DNA from: Alistipes sp. CAG:514
GTDB lineage: Bacteria > Bacteroidota > Bacteroidia > Bacteroidales > UBA932
Length of the DNA: 13,122 nt
Direction of reading: 5' to 3'
NCBI GenBank assembly: GCA_000431015.1
Contig: HF986027.1
Location: forward strand, 1 to 13,122
Part shown: piece after piece, positions 1 to 8,000 of the stretch
Position numbering within the stretch: position 1 is the stretch's first letter
How the letters are laid out: every line of letters starts with the position of its first letter
Position numbers and translations under genes: made by a program
The notes under the pieces: model-generated
Database searches by the model: none
What the model was told of the DNA's origin: nothing
What the model saw: the letters and a program-made list of their open reading frames with translations, nothing else

Positions 1-77
1 TTTGACAGCAGGTGATTGCCTACTTGCGAAAGTTGAGTAGAATAATGTTAATAATCACTGTATAAAAGCAACTTACA

Positions 78-1535
78 ATGAACCACAGAATCTTAAAATC
101 CATTTTGGCGATCGTAGTGGCCGGAACGGCCGCCACCGCCACGTCGGAGGCCAAGGTTGAGCTTCCGCAGATCCTCAGCGACCATCTGGTCCTCCAGCAG
201 AAATCACAGGCCAATCTTTGGGGCAAGGCCGCGCCTTCGTCGAAGGTGACGGTGAAAGCCTCGTGGGGGACGGAGGAATATTCAGTCAAGAGCGACCGCG
301 AAGGCAATTGGAAACTTGCCGTGCAGACTCCGGCGGCGGGCTACACGGCATATTCAATCACCATCGCCGACAAGGACGGCGCCGTCACCTTGAGTGATGT
401 CCTCGTCGGTGAGGTCTGGCTTTGCGGCGGGCAGTCCAACATGGAGATGCCGCTGAACGGATTCTGGCATTGCCCGGTTGAGGGTTCCCTTGAGGAGGTG
501 GCCCTGTCGGGACAGTTCAGGGACAAGATCAGGCTGGTGAAGATTCCTAAGACGGGAGCCGAGACGCCTCAGGAAACCGTCGAGGGCAGGTGGCAGGTCA
601 GCGGGCCGGCGGCCTCTGGAACGTTCACCGCCGTGGGCTGGCATTTCGCCAAGATGCTGAATGCTGTGCTGGACGTGCCTGTGGGTCTGGTCTCATGCAA
701 CTGGGGAGGCTCGGCGCTTGAGAGCTGGCTTCCGAAGGATGTGGTGTACACCTATCCGGAGAACACTCTGCCTTCGGGACAGTACGCATCCAAGAAGGAT
801 CCGGACGGATCGTACAACTGTGCCAGCCCGGCAGTCATGTACAACGGCATGATCTATCCTATCCGCAACTACACCTTGAAAGGGTTCATCTGGTACCAGG
901 GTGAGACGAACTCCGGCTTCCCGCAGTACTACGCGCAGAGGCTCGCCGACATGGTGAAGGTCTGGAGAGACCTCTGGGGACTGGGCGAGATGCCGTTCTA
1001 CGAGGTTGAGCTGGCTCCGTTCACCTATGGCGGCGACGGCACCACGGGCGCGAGAATCCGCGAGGCGCAGCACAAGGCGGTGGAACTGATCCCGGGCAGC
1101 GGAATAGCCAGCATCAACGACCTGGCCTATCCTTATGAATATGACGAGATCCATCCTCGCCGCAAGAAAGAGGTCGGAGAGCGCCTCTCCTACCTGGCTC
1201 TGAACAGGACTTACGGCATGGACTACCTTCCGTGCGAGGGACCGAGGTTCAAGAGCTACGAGGTACGCGGCGGCGAGATCGAGGTCGCGTTCTACAATGG
1301 CGAGAGCGGGTTCAGCCCTTGGCACGACATCGTAGGCTTCGAGATTGCCGGTGAGGACAAGGTCTTCCATCCAGCCAAGATCCGCAGAGGCACCCAGCTG
1401 AACACGGTGATTGTGAAGAGTGACAAGGTTCCGGCTCCTGTGGCGGTGCGCTACTGCTTCCGGGATTTCCAGGTTGGAAACTTCACTGGTCGCCGCTGCC
1501 TTCCGGTAATACCGTTCAGGACTGACAACTGGTGA
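78..1535 (+). CDS. Sialate O-acetylesterase, secreted SGNH-type (DUF303/SASA family)
   Basis: Predicted to remove O-acetyl groups from sialic acids (or other acetylated glycans), so that sialidases and downstream catabolism can use host mucin sugars. The 485-aa product starts with a signal peptide (hydrophobic residues about 8-22, likely cleavage near TSEA, residue 25), so it acts in the periplasm or at the surface. The nucleophile motif GGQSNMEMP places the catalytic Ser at 120. WYQGETN (272-278) is the conserved oxyanion/active-site block of this family, and DEIHP (356-360) supplies the Asp/His pair (D356, H359). Length is normal for the family (about 470-690 aa). The ATG at 78 is chosen because it begins the signal peptide; the leader is A-rich with no Shine-Dalgarno, as usual in Bacteroidota. 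No clear promoter box was found in 1-77, so it may be read with an upstream gene outside the window. Family assignment is firm; the exact acetylated substrate is inferred. Confidence 0.92.
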   Translation: MNHRILKSILAIVVAGTAATATSEAKVELPQILSDHLVLQQKSQANLWGKAAPSSKVTVKASWGTEEYSVKSDREGNWKLAVQTPAAGYTAYSITIADKDGAVTLSDVLVGEVWLCGGQSNMEMPLNGFWHCPVEGSLEEVALSGQFRDKIRLVKIPKTGAETPQETVEGRWQVSGPAASGTFTAVGWHFAKMLNAVLDVPVGLVSCNWGGSALESWLPKDVVYTYPENTLPSGQYASKKDPDGSYNCASPAVMYNGMIYPIRNYTLKGFIWYQGETNSGFPQYYAQRLADMVKVWRDLWGLGEMPFYEVELAPFTYGGDGTTGARIREAQHKAVELIPGSGIASINDLAYPYEYDEIHPRRKKEVGERLSYLALNRTYGMDYLPCEGPRFKSYEVRGGEIEVAFYNGESGFSPWHDIVGFEIAGEDKVFHPAKIRRGTQLNTVIVKSDKVPAPVAVRYCFRDFQVGNFTGRRCLPVIPFRTDNW

Positions 1536-1548
1536 TAAGGCCGCTTCG

Positions 1549-1587
1549 GCAGGCTCATTGACCTGGTGGTACGGTTGGTGAGCCTGC
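1549..1587 (+). terminator. Strong stem-loop after the esterase gene
   Basis: GCAGGCTCA (1549-1557) pairs perfectly with TGAGCCTGC (1579-1587). The pairing continues inward through three G-U wobbles and three more Watson-Crick pairs (1558-1563 with 1573-1578), giving about 15 bp around a 9-nt loop. It begins 14 nt after the esterase stop. There is no T-run immediately after it, so it is not a textbook intrinsic terminator; it may protect the mRNA 3' end or work together with the palindrome just downstream. Confidence 0.5.
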
Positions 1588-1599
1588 GGACAATGATAA

Positions 1600-1656
1600 A
1601 AAAGTCTTGCAATTTTTCGGTTTTCCATAGGAAATCCGTAATTTTGCAAGATTTTT
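1600..1656. repeat. 57-nt imperfect palindrome between the esterase gene and typA
   Basis: The segment is symmetric about position 1628. The outer arms TCTTGCAA (1605-1612) and TTGCAAGA (1644-1651) match perfectly, CGG (1618-1620) pairs with CCG (1636-1638), and the core TTTCC-ATA-GGAAA (1622-1634) is a perfect small hairpin. Within the 22-bp arms 18 positions pair and all four exceptions are T opposite T. Outside the arms there is one G-T pair and then AAAA (1600-1603) against TTTT (1653-1656). The A-run, stem and T-run layout resembles a bidirectional terminator, while the right arm also contains the typA -7 box. Confidence 0.7.
1616..1646 (+). promoter_or_regulatory. Bacteroidota-type promoter for typA
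   Basis: TAATTTTG (1639-1646) is a perfect match to the Bacteroidota -7 consensus TAnnTTTG. A near -33 element TTCG (1616-1619) lies 19 nt upstream. Transcription would start near 1649, leaving a leader of about 16 nt before the ATG at 1665. The -7 box sits in the right arm of the palindrome. Confidence 0.7.
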
Positions 1657-1664
1657 AATAGTAT

Positions 1665-3476
1665 ATGCAAGAGATTAGGAACATCGCGCTCATCGCGCAC
1701 GTCGATCACGGCAAGACCACGCTTGTGGACAGGATGATCTACCAGGCTAATCTGGTACGTCAGCCCGAGAATCTTGGCCAGCTGATACTCGACAACAATG
1801 ACATCGAGAGGGAAAGAGGCATCACCATCCTCGCGAAAAACGTGTCTGTCATCTACAAAGGTGTCAAGATCAACATTATAGACACTCCGGGCCATAGCGA
1901 CTTCGGAGGTGAGGTCGAAAGGGTTTTGAACATGGCGGACGGAGTCCTTCTGCTCGTGGACGCCTTCGAGGGCTGCATGCCTCAGACCAGGTTCGTGCTG
2001 CAGAAAGCCCTTGAACTGGGCAAGAAGCCGATCGTGGTCGTGAACAAGGTGGACAAGCCGAACTGCCGTCCTGACGAGGTTCAGGAAGAGGTGTTCGACC
2101 TGATGTGTTCCCTGAACGCCACCGACGATCAGCTTGACTTCAAGACTGTCTTCGGCAGCGCCAAGCAGGGCTGGATGTCGGAAGACTGGAGGAAACCGAC
2201 TTCGGACATCACCCCGCTCCTGGATGCCATTCTTGCGGAAATCCCTGCCCCTAAGGTGGTTGAGGGTACGCCGCAGCTTCAGGTGACCTCCCTTGAGTAT
2301 TCTCCTTACGTCGGACGTATCGCCGTCGGCAAGCTTACCCGTGGTGAGCTCAGGACCGGTCAGCAGATCAGCCTCTGCAAGAGGTACGACGTGGTAGAGA
2401 AGCACAAGATCAAGCAGCTCATGGTGTTTGACGGTCTGGGAAAGGCCAATGTGGACACTGTACAGTGCGGTGACATCTGCGCCGTCGTGGGCATTGACGG
2501 CTTCGAGATCGGCGACACGATCGCCGACAGCGAGAATCCTGAGGCCCTTCCTCCGATCTCCATCGACGAGCCTACGATGAGCATGCTCTTCACCATCAAT
2601 AATTCCCCGTTCTTCGGCAAGGACGGCAAGTTCGTGACTTCAAGGCACATCAAGGATCGTCTTGACAAGGAGTTGGAGAAGAACCTGGCCCTTAAGGTAA
2701 AGCCGGGGCTGAACGCCGATTCATTCGTGGTTTATGGACGTGGTGTGCTTCACCTGTCCGTGCTCATCGAGGAAATGCGCCGTGAGGGATTCGAGTTGCA
2801 GGTAGGCCAGCCGAAGGTGCTGGATAAGACCATCAACGGACAGCGCTGCGAGCCTATCGAGGATCTCTCGATCGAGGTTCCGGAGCAGTTCGTCGGAGCC
2901 GCTATCGAGCTCGCTACCCGCAGGAAGGGCGCTCTTCTGCACATGGAGCCGAGAGGTGACAGGACGCTTCTGAACTTCGACATCCCTACCCGTGGACTCA
3001 TGGGACTGAGGAGCAACCTTCTGACCGCCTCACAGGGCGAGGCGATCATGGCTCACAGATTCAAGGAGTACCAGCCGTACAAGGGTGAGATCGAGAACCG
3101 TACCAACGGCTCGCTCGTCTCCCTTGAGACCGGCACCGCCATCGCCTACTCGATGAACAAGCTTCTGGACAGGGGCAAGTTCTTCATCGATCCGGGCGAC
3201 GACATCTACTGCGGCGAGGTTGTGGGCGAGCACACGAGGGAGAGGGATCTCAACATCAACATCTGCAAGACAAAGAAGCTCACCAACGTGCGCGCCGCCG
3301 GATCCGACGAGAAAGTTGTCCTGCCGCCGCCGGTGAAGATGTCTTTGGAGGAAATGCTTGAATATATCCGCGAGGACGAGCTTGTGGAGGTGACTCCGCA
3401 CCATCTTAGGATGCGCAAGATCCTTCTTGATCCTATGGACAGGAAGCGTTCCGGCAACTCCGGAGACGAAGAATAG
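1665..3476 (+). CDS. typA: Ribosome-binding translational GTPase TypA/BipA
   Basis: TypA is a cytoplasmic EF-G-like GTPase that binds the 70S ribosome and is needed for efficient 50S assembly and growth under cold or other stress. The 603-aa length agrees with the family (E. coli about 607). All GTPase motifs are visible: G1 AHVDHGKTT (11-19), G2 RGIT (51-54), G3 DTPGH (73-77), G4 NKVD (127-130) and G5 SAKQGW (165-170). The remainder fits a beta-barrel domain II (about 200-290), EF-G-like domains III and V (about 300-475) and the TypA-specific C-terminal domain (about 480-603), which ends in a basic/acidic tail. It has its own promoter and a short leader without Shine-Dalgarno. The next gene begins 77 nt downstream with a separate promoter, so it is probably monocistronic. 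Assignment is secure. Confidence 0.98.
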   Translation: MQEIRNIALIAHVDHGKTTLVDRMIYQANLVRQPENLGQLILDNNDIERERGITILAKNVSVIYKGVKINIIDTPGHSDFGGEVERVLNMADGVLLLVDAFEGCMPQTRFVLQKALELGKKPIVVVNKVDKPNCRPDEVQEEVFDLMCSLNATDDQLDFKTVFGSAKQGWMSEDWRKPTSDITPLLDAILAEIPAPKVVEGTPQLQVTSLEYSPYVGRIAVGKLTRGELRTGQQISLCKRYDVVEKHKIKQLMVFDGLGKANVDTVQCGDICAVVGIDGFEIGDTIADSENPEALPPISIDEPTMSMLFTINNSPFFGKDGKFVTSRHIKDRLDKELEKNLALKVKPGLNADSFVVYGRGVLHLSVLIEEMRREGFELQVGQPKVLDKTINGQRCEPIEDLSIEVPEQFVGAAIELATRRKGALLHMEPRGDRTLLNFDIPTRGLMGLRSNLLTASQGEAIMAHRFKEYQPYKGEIENRTNGSLVSLETGTAIAYSMNKLLDRGKFFIDPGDDIYCGEVVGEHTRERDLNINICKTKKLTNVRAAGSDEKVVLPPPVKMSLEEMLEYIREDELVEVTPHHLRMRKILLDPMDRKRSGNSGDEE

Positions 3477-3487
3477 ACAAACTATTC
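3471..3487 (+). terminator. Small hairpin overlapping the typA stop codon
   Basis: GAATAG (3471-3476, including the TAG stop) pairs with CTATTC (3482-3487) around the 5-nt loop ACAAA, followed by an A/T-rich stretch. The stem is short and AT-rich, so termination here would be weak; it could instead mark the transcript end or be coincidental. Confidence 0.25.
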
Positions 3488-3496
3488 GCGAAAAGA

Positions 3497-3527
3497 TTTT
3501 ATTTACGGAAAATTTTTTATACCTTTG
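3497..3527 (+). promoter_or_regulatory. Bacteroidota-type promoter for the DUF177-rpmF unit
   Basis: TACCTTTG (3520-3527) matches TAnnTTTG exactly and is followed by C, the commonly extended form. A T-rich -33 element (TTTT, 3497-3500) lies 19 nt upstream. The predicted start near 3530 gives a leader of about 24 nt before the ATG at 3554. Confidence 0.75.
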
Positions 3528-3553
3528 CAACCCTTAATCTGTCTATCGGACCG

Positions 3554-4093
3554 ATGAAAGATGATTTTATAGTTCCAATAAATGGATTGACCCAAGGACG
3601 GAAGGACTTCCGTTGGAGGGTAGGGAAGGAGTTCTTTGAACATTTTGAGAATTCGGAGATTTTAGCCGCCGACCTTGATGTGGAGGTCTCCGCCGAAAAG
3701 TCCGGCCACTTCATAGGGGTTGACTGCGATGTCAACGGCGAGGTGACGGTGACGTGCGACAGATGCCTTGAGGAGCTGAGAATCCCGGTAGAGACCGGAT
3801 TCCGCTTGAGCGTCAAATTCGGTAAGGAACCTGCCGACAGCGGCGATGCCACGGAAGGGGAGAGGGAGATCGTCTGGCTTCCGGAATCGGACGCCGACCT
3901 TGATCTCGGCCAGGTAGTCTATGACTATGTGTGCCTTTATCTTCCTGTGCAGAGAGTTCACCCGGAAGGTGAATGTAACCCTGAGGCGTTGAGATATCTG
4001 AGTTCTGAGGATGGGAAAAGGGATGATTCCCAAGGATCGGAGTCTTCATTGCCGTTCGCGTCACTGAAGGATCTGATGGAAAAAGTGAAATAA
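3554..4093 (+). CDS. DUF177 / YceD family protein
   Basis: Small cytoplasmic protein of the DUF177 (YceD) family, which across bacteria is usually encoded just upstream of rpmF and has been linked to 23S rRNA accumulation; its molecular activity is not settled. The 179-aa product shows the family landmarks: a beta-rich N-terminal half, the paired-cysteine motif CDRC (68-71) followed by LEEL, a conserved acidic block around DADLDLGQ (113-120), then Y-C-LYLPVQRVHPEG with C127 and C141. The C-terminus ends in LKDLMEKVK, resembling the LKDL ending common in the family. The four cysteines suggest, but do not prove, a metal site. It is followed after 20 nt by rpmF, the conserved pairing, which strongly supports the call. 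The ATG at 3554 fits the promoter just upstream. Confidence 0.9.
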   Translation: MKDDFIVPINGLTQGRKDFRWRVGKEFFEHFENSEILAADLDVEVSAEKSGHFIGVDCDVNGEVTVTCDRCLEELRIPVETGFRLSVKFGKEPADSGDATEGEREIVWLPESDADLDLGQVVYDYVCLYLPVQRVHPEGECNPEALRYLSSEDGKRDDSQGSESSLPFASLKDLMEKVK

Positions 4094-4113
4094 TAATTTA
4101 AGAATATTTAACT

Positions 4114-4296
4114 ATGGCACATCCGAAACACAAAGTCTCAAAGCAGAGAAGAGACAAGAGAAGGACCCATGACTTCGCTCCGGTTCCTACGCTCGCTACC
4201 TGCCCTAACTGCGGCGCCACTGTGATGTATCATCACATTTGTCCTGAGTGCGGTTATTACAGGGGACGTCAGATCATCGAGAAGAGCGCTGAGTAG
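4114..4296 (+). CDS. rpmF: Large ribosomal subunit protein bL32
   Basis: Structural protein of the 50S subunit. The 60-aa product has the expected length and order. A very basic N-terminus MAHPKHKVSKQRRDKRR binds rRNA, then comes the zinc-ribbon pair CPNC (30-33) and CPEC (43-46), so this is the four-cysteine, zinc-binding (C+) form. Only 20 AT-rich nt separate it from the DUF177 stop, and no promoter consensus lies in that gap, so the two are cotranscribed. In many genomes plsX or fabH follows; here a tRNA-Arg gene begins 26 nt after the stop. The C+ form is associated with zinc-replete growth in organisms that also carry a C- paralogue; none is visible here. Confidence 0.97.
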   Translation: MAHPKHKVSKQRRDKRRTHDFAPVPTLATCPNCGATVMYHHICPECGYYRGRQIIEKSAE

Positions 4297-4322
4297 AGCC
4301 GCCTCTTTGGTAGAAAACTAAT

Positions 4323-4394
4323 GGTCCCATAGTTCAACGGATAGAACGAAGGTTTCCTAAACCTTAAATATAGGTTCGATTCCTATTGGGACTA
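4323..4394 (+). tRNA. tRNA-Arg (anticodon CCU)
   Basis: A complete cloverleaf can be drawn. The acceptor stem is GGTCCCA (4323-4329) with TGGGACT (4387-4393; first pair G-U). The D arm is GTTC/GAAC with an 8-nt loop containing GG. The anticodon arm is AAGGT/ACCTT (4349-4353, 4361-4365) with loop TTCCTAA, giving anticodon CCT at 4356-4358. A 4-nt variable loop is followed by the T arm ATAGG-TTCGATT-CCTAT. Discriminator is A (4394). CCA is not encoded (the next bases are CAA), so it is added by the CCA-adding enzyme. The tRNA reads AGG, a codon used often in the neighbouring genes (for example in typA). With no terminator after rpmF, it is probably transcribed from the DUF177-rpmF promoter as well as any weak local one. 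Confidence 0.96.
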
Positions 4395-4399
4395 CAAAG

Positions 4400-4438
4400 G
4401 AGATCCGCCTTGTCAGGCGGGTCTCTTTTGCATTTTTT
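4400..4438 (+). terminator. Intrinsic terminator after tRNA-Arg
   Basis: GAGATCCGCC (4400-4409) and GGCGGGTCTC (4416-4425) form a 10-bp stem with a single G-U pair and a 6-nt loop. TTTT (4426-4429) follows immediately and a second T-run lies at 4433-4438. It starts 6 nt after the tRNA, so it closes the DUF177-rpmF-tRNA unit. Confidence 0.9.
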
Positions 4439-4467
4439 GGAGAATTTGATTATTCTTCTTAATTTCG
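4436..4467 (+). promoter_or_regulatory. Probable promoter for the LysE-family gene
   Basis: TTTG (4436-4439), 20 nt, then TAATTTCG (4460-4467), one mismatch from TAnnTTTG. The -33 element overlaps the T-tract of the preceding terminator. Start near 4470 gives a leader of about 16 nt to the ATG at 4486. Confidence 0.5.
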
Positions 4468-4485
4468 TGTGAGATATTCCCGACC

Positions 4486-5073
4486 ATGCCGTCACAGATG
4501 CTTCCGTCATTACTTCTGTACATCCTCGCCCTGGGCTACACGCCGGGGCCGTCCAATCTGTGCGCCTTCCATTCGGGCATACATTTCGGCCACAGGAACG
4601 CGATGAGGATATGGTTGGGATTCGCGATCGGCTTCGCCTTCATAGACACGACCCTTGTTCTGCTGACACACTTCCTCGGTGACTTCCTTGGCTCCTACGT
4701 CAAGTGGCTCTCCTATGCGGGAGCGCTCTACATGGTCGCGCTCGCCGTCATGATTCTTGTCAGGTCAGGCAAGCCGAAGGAGGACATGGCTAAATCATGC
4801 ACGATACGGGCCGGTGTCATCATAGAAGTCACCAACGCCAAGGTCTGGATGTTCTGTCTGACTGCTTTGGGAACATTTGTGCTGCCATATTCAAGCTCTT
4901 TGGCGGATCTTGCCAAGGTAGGGGTCATCCTGACTCTCGCCGGCCCTGTCGCCAATCTTGTGTGGATGCTGGCTGGTTCGGGGCTTAACAGGCTGACCGA
5001 GAGGCATGGCCGCCTTGTCGATGGGATTCTTGCCGCCGCCCTTGTCCTCTGCGCGGTCATGCTGATTCTTTAG
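4486..5073 (+). CDS. LysE/RhtB-family amino-acid or metabolite exporter
   Basis: Inner-membrane exporter of the LysE superfamily, which expels amino acids and related small solutes using the membrane potential. The 195-aa length is typical (about 190-220). About six hydrophobic segments can be drawn (roughly 4-20, 42-62, 70-92, 107-131, 143-165 and 176-194). Family landmarks are TPGPSN (19-24) in the first helix, GIHFGHRNA (31-39) in the first loop, and TNAKVWMF (116-123), the position of the usual NPKxW motif, with Pro replaced by Ala. The next in-frame ATG (codon 5, at 4498) is an alternative start; the first is preferred because it fits the promoter spacing equally and keeps the full first helix. 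Substrate cannot be read from sequence. The stop codon overlaps the end of the converging histidine kinase gene. Confidence 0.85.
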   Translation: MPSQMLPSLLLYILALGYTPGPSNLCAFHSGIHFGHRNAMRIWLGFAIGFAFIDTTLVLLTHFLGDFLGSYVKWLSYAGALYMVALAVMILVRSGKPKEDMAKSCTIRAGVIIEVTNAKVWMFCLTALGTFVLPYSSSLADLAKVGVILTLAGPVANLVWMLAGSGLNRLTERHGRLVDGILAAALVLCAVMLIL

Positions 5074-8000
5074 CTTCGCTTTCGCGGGAACCGTACCGTG
5101 AAGCAGGCTCCCTTAAGCGCGAATGACTTGGAGTAGAAGATCTCCGCGTCGCACTTCTCAAGGATATTCCTGCAGATGGAAAGACCCAGACCGGTGCCGT
5201 TGCTCTTTGTCGTGAAGTTCGGCGTGAAGAGCCTGGCGTGGTTGTCGTCGCTGACCCCGGGCCCGTTGTCCTCGAACACGATGTCGTAGAACCCTTCTTT
5301 GGTGGACAGACGCAGGGAGATCACTATGCGGCCTATGAACGCCTCCCCGCCACGCTCGCCCGCCTCCGCCTGGGCGTTTTCGATAGCCTGTACCGCATTG
5401 TTGATAAGGTTGACGAACACACGGGTGAGCTGAGGCTTCGGTCCCATGACCGTGGCGCCCTCAAGCCCCATGTAGGCGAACCGGATGTTGTCCCTGCTGT
5501 CGAACAGGTCGATCTCCTCCTTTAGCAGACGGTCCAGATCGATCTCCACCGGCTCTTCCGTGTAGAGTTTAGCGAAAGTGGAGAATTCGTTGGCTGTGTC
5601 GGCAAGCATGTCAATCTGCCTGAGAACCTCGGCGGAGATCTCGTCGAACCTCTCCGTCCATGCCGGATTGCCGTTCTTCTTCATCCTGATGAGCCTTTGA
5701 ATCTGAAGCTTGATAGGTGTCAGCGGGTTCTTGATCTCATGGGCCACCTGACGCGCCATCGTCGCCCAGGCCTTGTCTCTTTCGGCCTGTGTGAGCTTTT
5801 TTGTGGAGTTGTAGAGGTCGTGTACCATCAGGTTGTAGGCCCTGACGAGGCGGGCGACCTCGTCCTCCTGCTCGTAGACGATATATTCAAGGTTGTTGAT
5901 GCTTGCCTCGTTCATCTTCCGCCCCATTTCCGTGAGCGGCTTGAACATCTTGTCCACCGCCGTGGCGGTGATGAACCTTGCCAGGATGAGAAGGATCATG
6001 AACACGGTGATGACGGTGATGGAGTGCAGCACCGCCTCGGATCGGAAGTCAAAGCTCTCGTCGGTGAAAGGCGAGCACATGATCGCTATCATCCTGCCCT
6101 GGATGTTGAACACAGGCGCGTAGAGGAAATAGGTCTCCTTGGAGCCTATCGTCTCCTTGCCGATGTAATACCTCTTGTTCTTGTAGATGATGTTCTCGAA
6201 AGCGTCAGGGTTCATCCTTGATCCCATGAGCATCAGGTCAAACACCTCCGGGGTCGTCGATCGCAGTTCCTTGCCGCCGGTCGTGTAGAGCGTGATGTCG
6301 GATTTCATGGTGGTGCTTACGTCCTCCAATATTCCTGATGCCTCCTGAGTGTTGAAGTCCGTGAAGTCCTTGACGTACCGGCACCTTGACTGAAGCAAGG
6401 TCTGGAGGGAGTTGATCTTGTCCGCCATCGACGATCTGAGGTTGGCGTTGTTCCTTCTGTAGACGAACAGCACGCTGACGGTGGCGAGCGTGATGAGCGT
6501 CATGATCAGCGCCATCATCATCGCCGAGTTGATCTTGGACTTGTAGTAATTGCGCTCGCGCTTCCTCGGATGCGTCCTGGTGAGTGTCAGGAGCGAAAGG
6601 CAGAAGTAGAAGATCAGCGTCAGGAAGAGAAAGGTGACGATGTAGGAGAAATCCTCTGTCTTCGGCCTTGAGATGAGGATCAGGTCGTCATCCGCGATCC
6701 TGTTGACAAAGTGGGTGTAGCCGTTGGCCCGGACCACGCCGCTAGTGGTCTCGTCGATCGTGCGCTGAAGATCATCGTCCACGATTGTCGGGTAGGAGTA
6801 GTTGCCTTTGTAGGAGGTGAGCACCTTTCCCGAATACTTGGCGTAGGAATATCTTGCCGGTATCAGCACGTCTCCCGGAGCCGAATAGCCCAGCAGGTGG
6901 GCGTAGCCCTTGTTCTCCCGGTTGGATTTCGGCGACACCCTGAGGATCATCATCGTCACGCCGCTGCCCTGGTTGTAGTAGGCGAATCCACCGATGTACA
7001 GGCTGCGCTCACCTGGATCCCTCATGTACCTGAATCTGGATCCTTCCGAGATAGGGACTCCCCGTGTCATGATGTCGGTGATGTAGGCGATCGTCCTACG
7101 GTCTTTCTCGTTCTCGGGGAAGATCTCCACCATGATGTCGTAGTTCTGGGAGACTCTTGGCATGTAGCTCTCGATGACCCTGTTCAGGATGATGCTGTTG
7201 CTGTTGCTTATGGCCGAAAGTGTGGCGATCAGCTGGTCGGAGGCTATCTTGTCCTCCGTCCGCCGTAGCTCAAGCTCAAGGCTGATGTCCCTGTCGATGG
7301 ACAGCCTGTTCGCCCACACGGTCACCCTGTCCTGCTCCTTCTTGAATCCGAGCGTCCCTGCCATCGCCACCATGTAGACAGCGAAGACGGATGCCGTGAC
7401 CGTCCTGCTCTTGGCCGAGAAGATGTTGTGGCGGAATCCGAACAGATGCTTCAGCGCGGGCATGAGCATCTGCGCCAGAAGCGGAATCATCATCAGAAGC
7501 CCTGTCAGCGTCAGATAGACAAGGAAACTGAACCTGTTCAGGTCGTTCAGCCGATACAGCTCAAGCGATATGTTCGAGTTCAGAATGATGCTTCTGAAGA
7601 TCACGTGGACGTACAGGAACACCCCGGCGATCATCAGTAAAATGGCTCCGGCGTACAGCCAGAGCGTGCGTCTTGTGTGCCTTGTCCTGAGGATCTTTCT
7701 GAATATGTCGTTTCTGGTCACGAACGAGCACCAGACGAAGAAGATGATCAGCAGCGAGGTGACCATCACCGCTCCGAGGGAGTTGAACAGCTGCCCGTCG
7801 GCGTAGACTGTCGGCGAGAACAGTTTCGAGCTGTTCTTCATGCTCTCTCCCCAGATGTAGGTGGCGAGGATCACCGCGAAGAGTCCCGCAAGGACGAGTA
7901 GAAGCCGTTTCAGATTCTTTTTCTCCGCCAGGTGGAACAGGGACGCGATGACGAAGCATCCGATCGCGAACCAGATCATCGTGGAATGCGTGGTGGATGA

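Noticed and set aside
2..40. Twelve codons ending in TAG that could be the C-terminus of an upstream gene
   Set aside because: Too short to recognise any family, and the composition looks intergenic; cannot be supported from this window alone.
693..2405. A 570-codon open frame on the minus strand opposite the esterase gene and typA
   Set aside because: It runs antisense to two well-recognised genes, has no recognisable domain, and arises from GC-rich codon bias in the real frames.
4323..4438. tRNA-Arg as an integration site for a mobile element
   Set aside because: No integrase, no duplicated tRNA 3' end and no compositional break in the adjacent lysE-type gene were seen.
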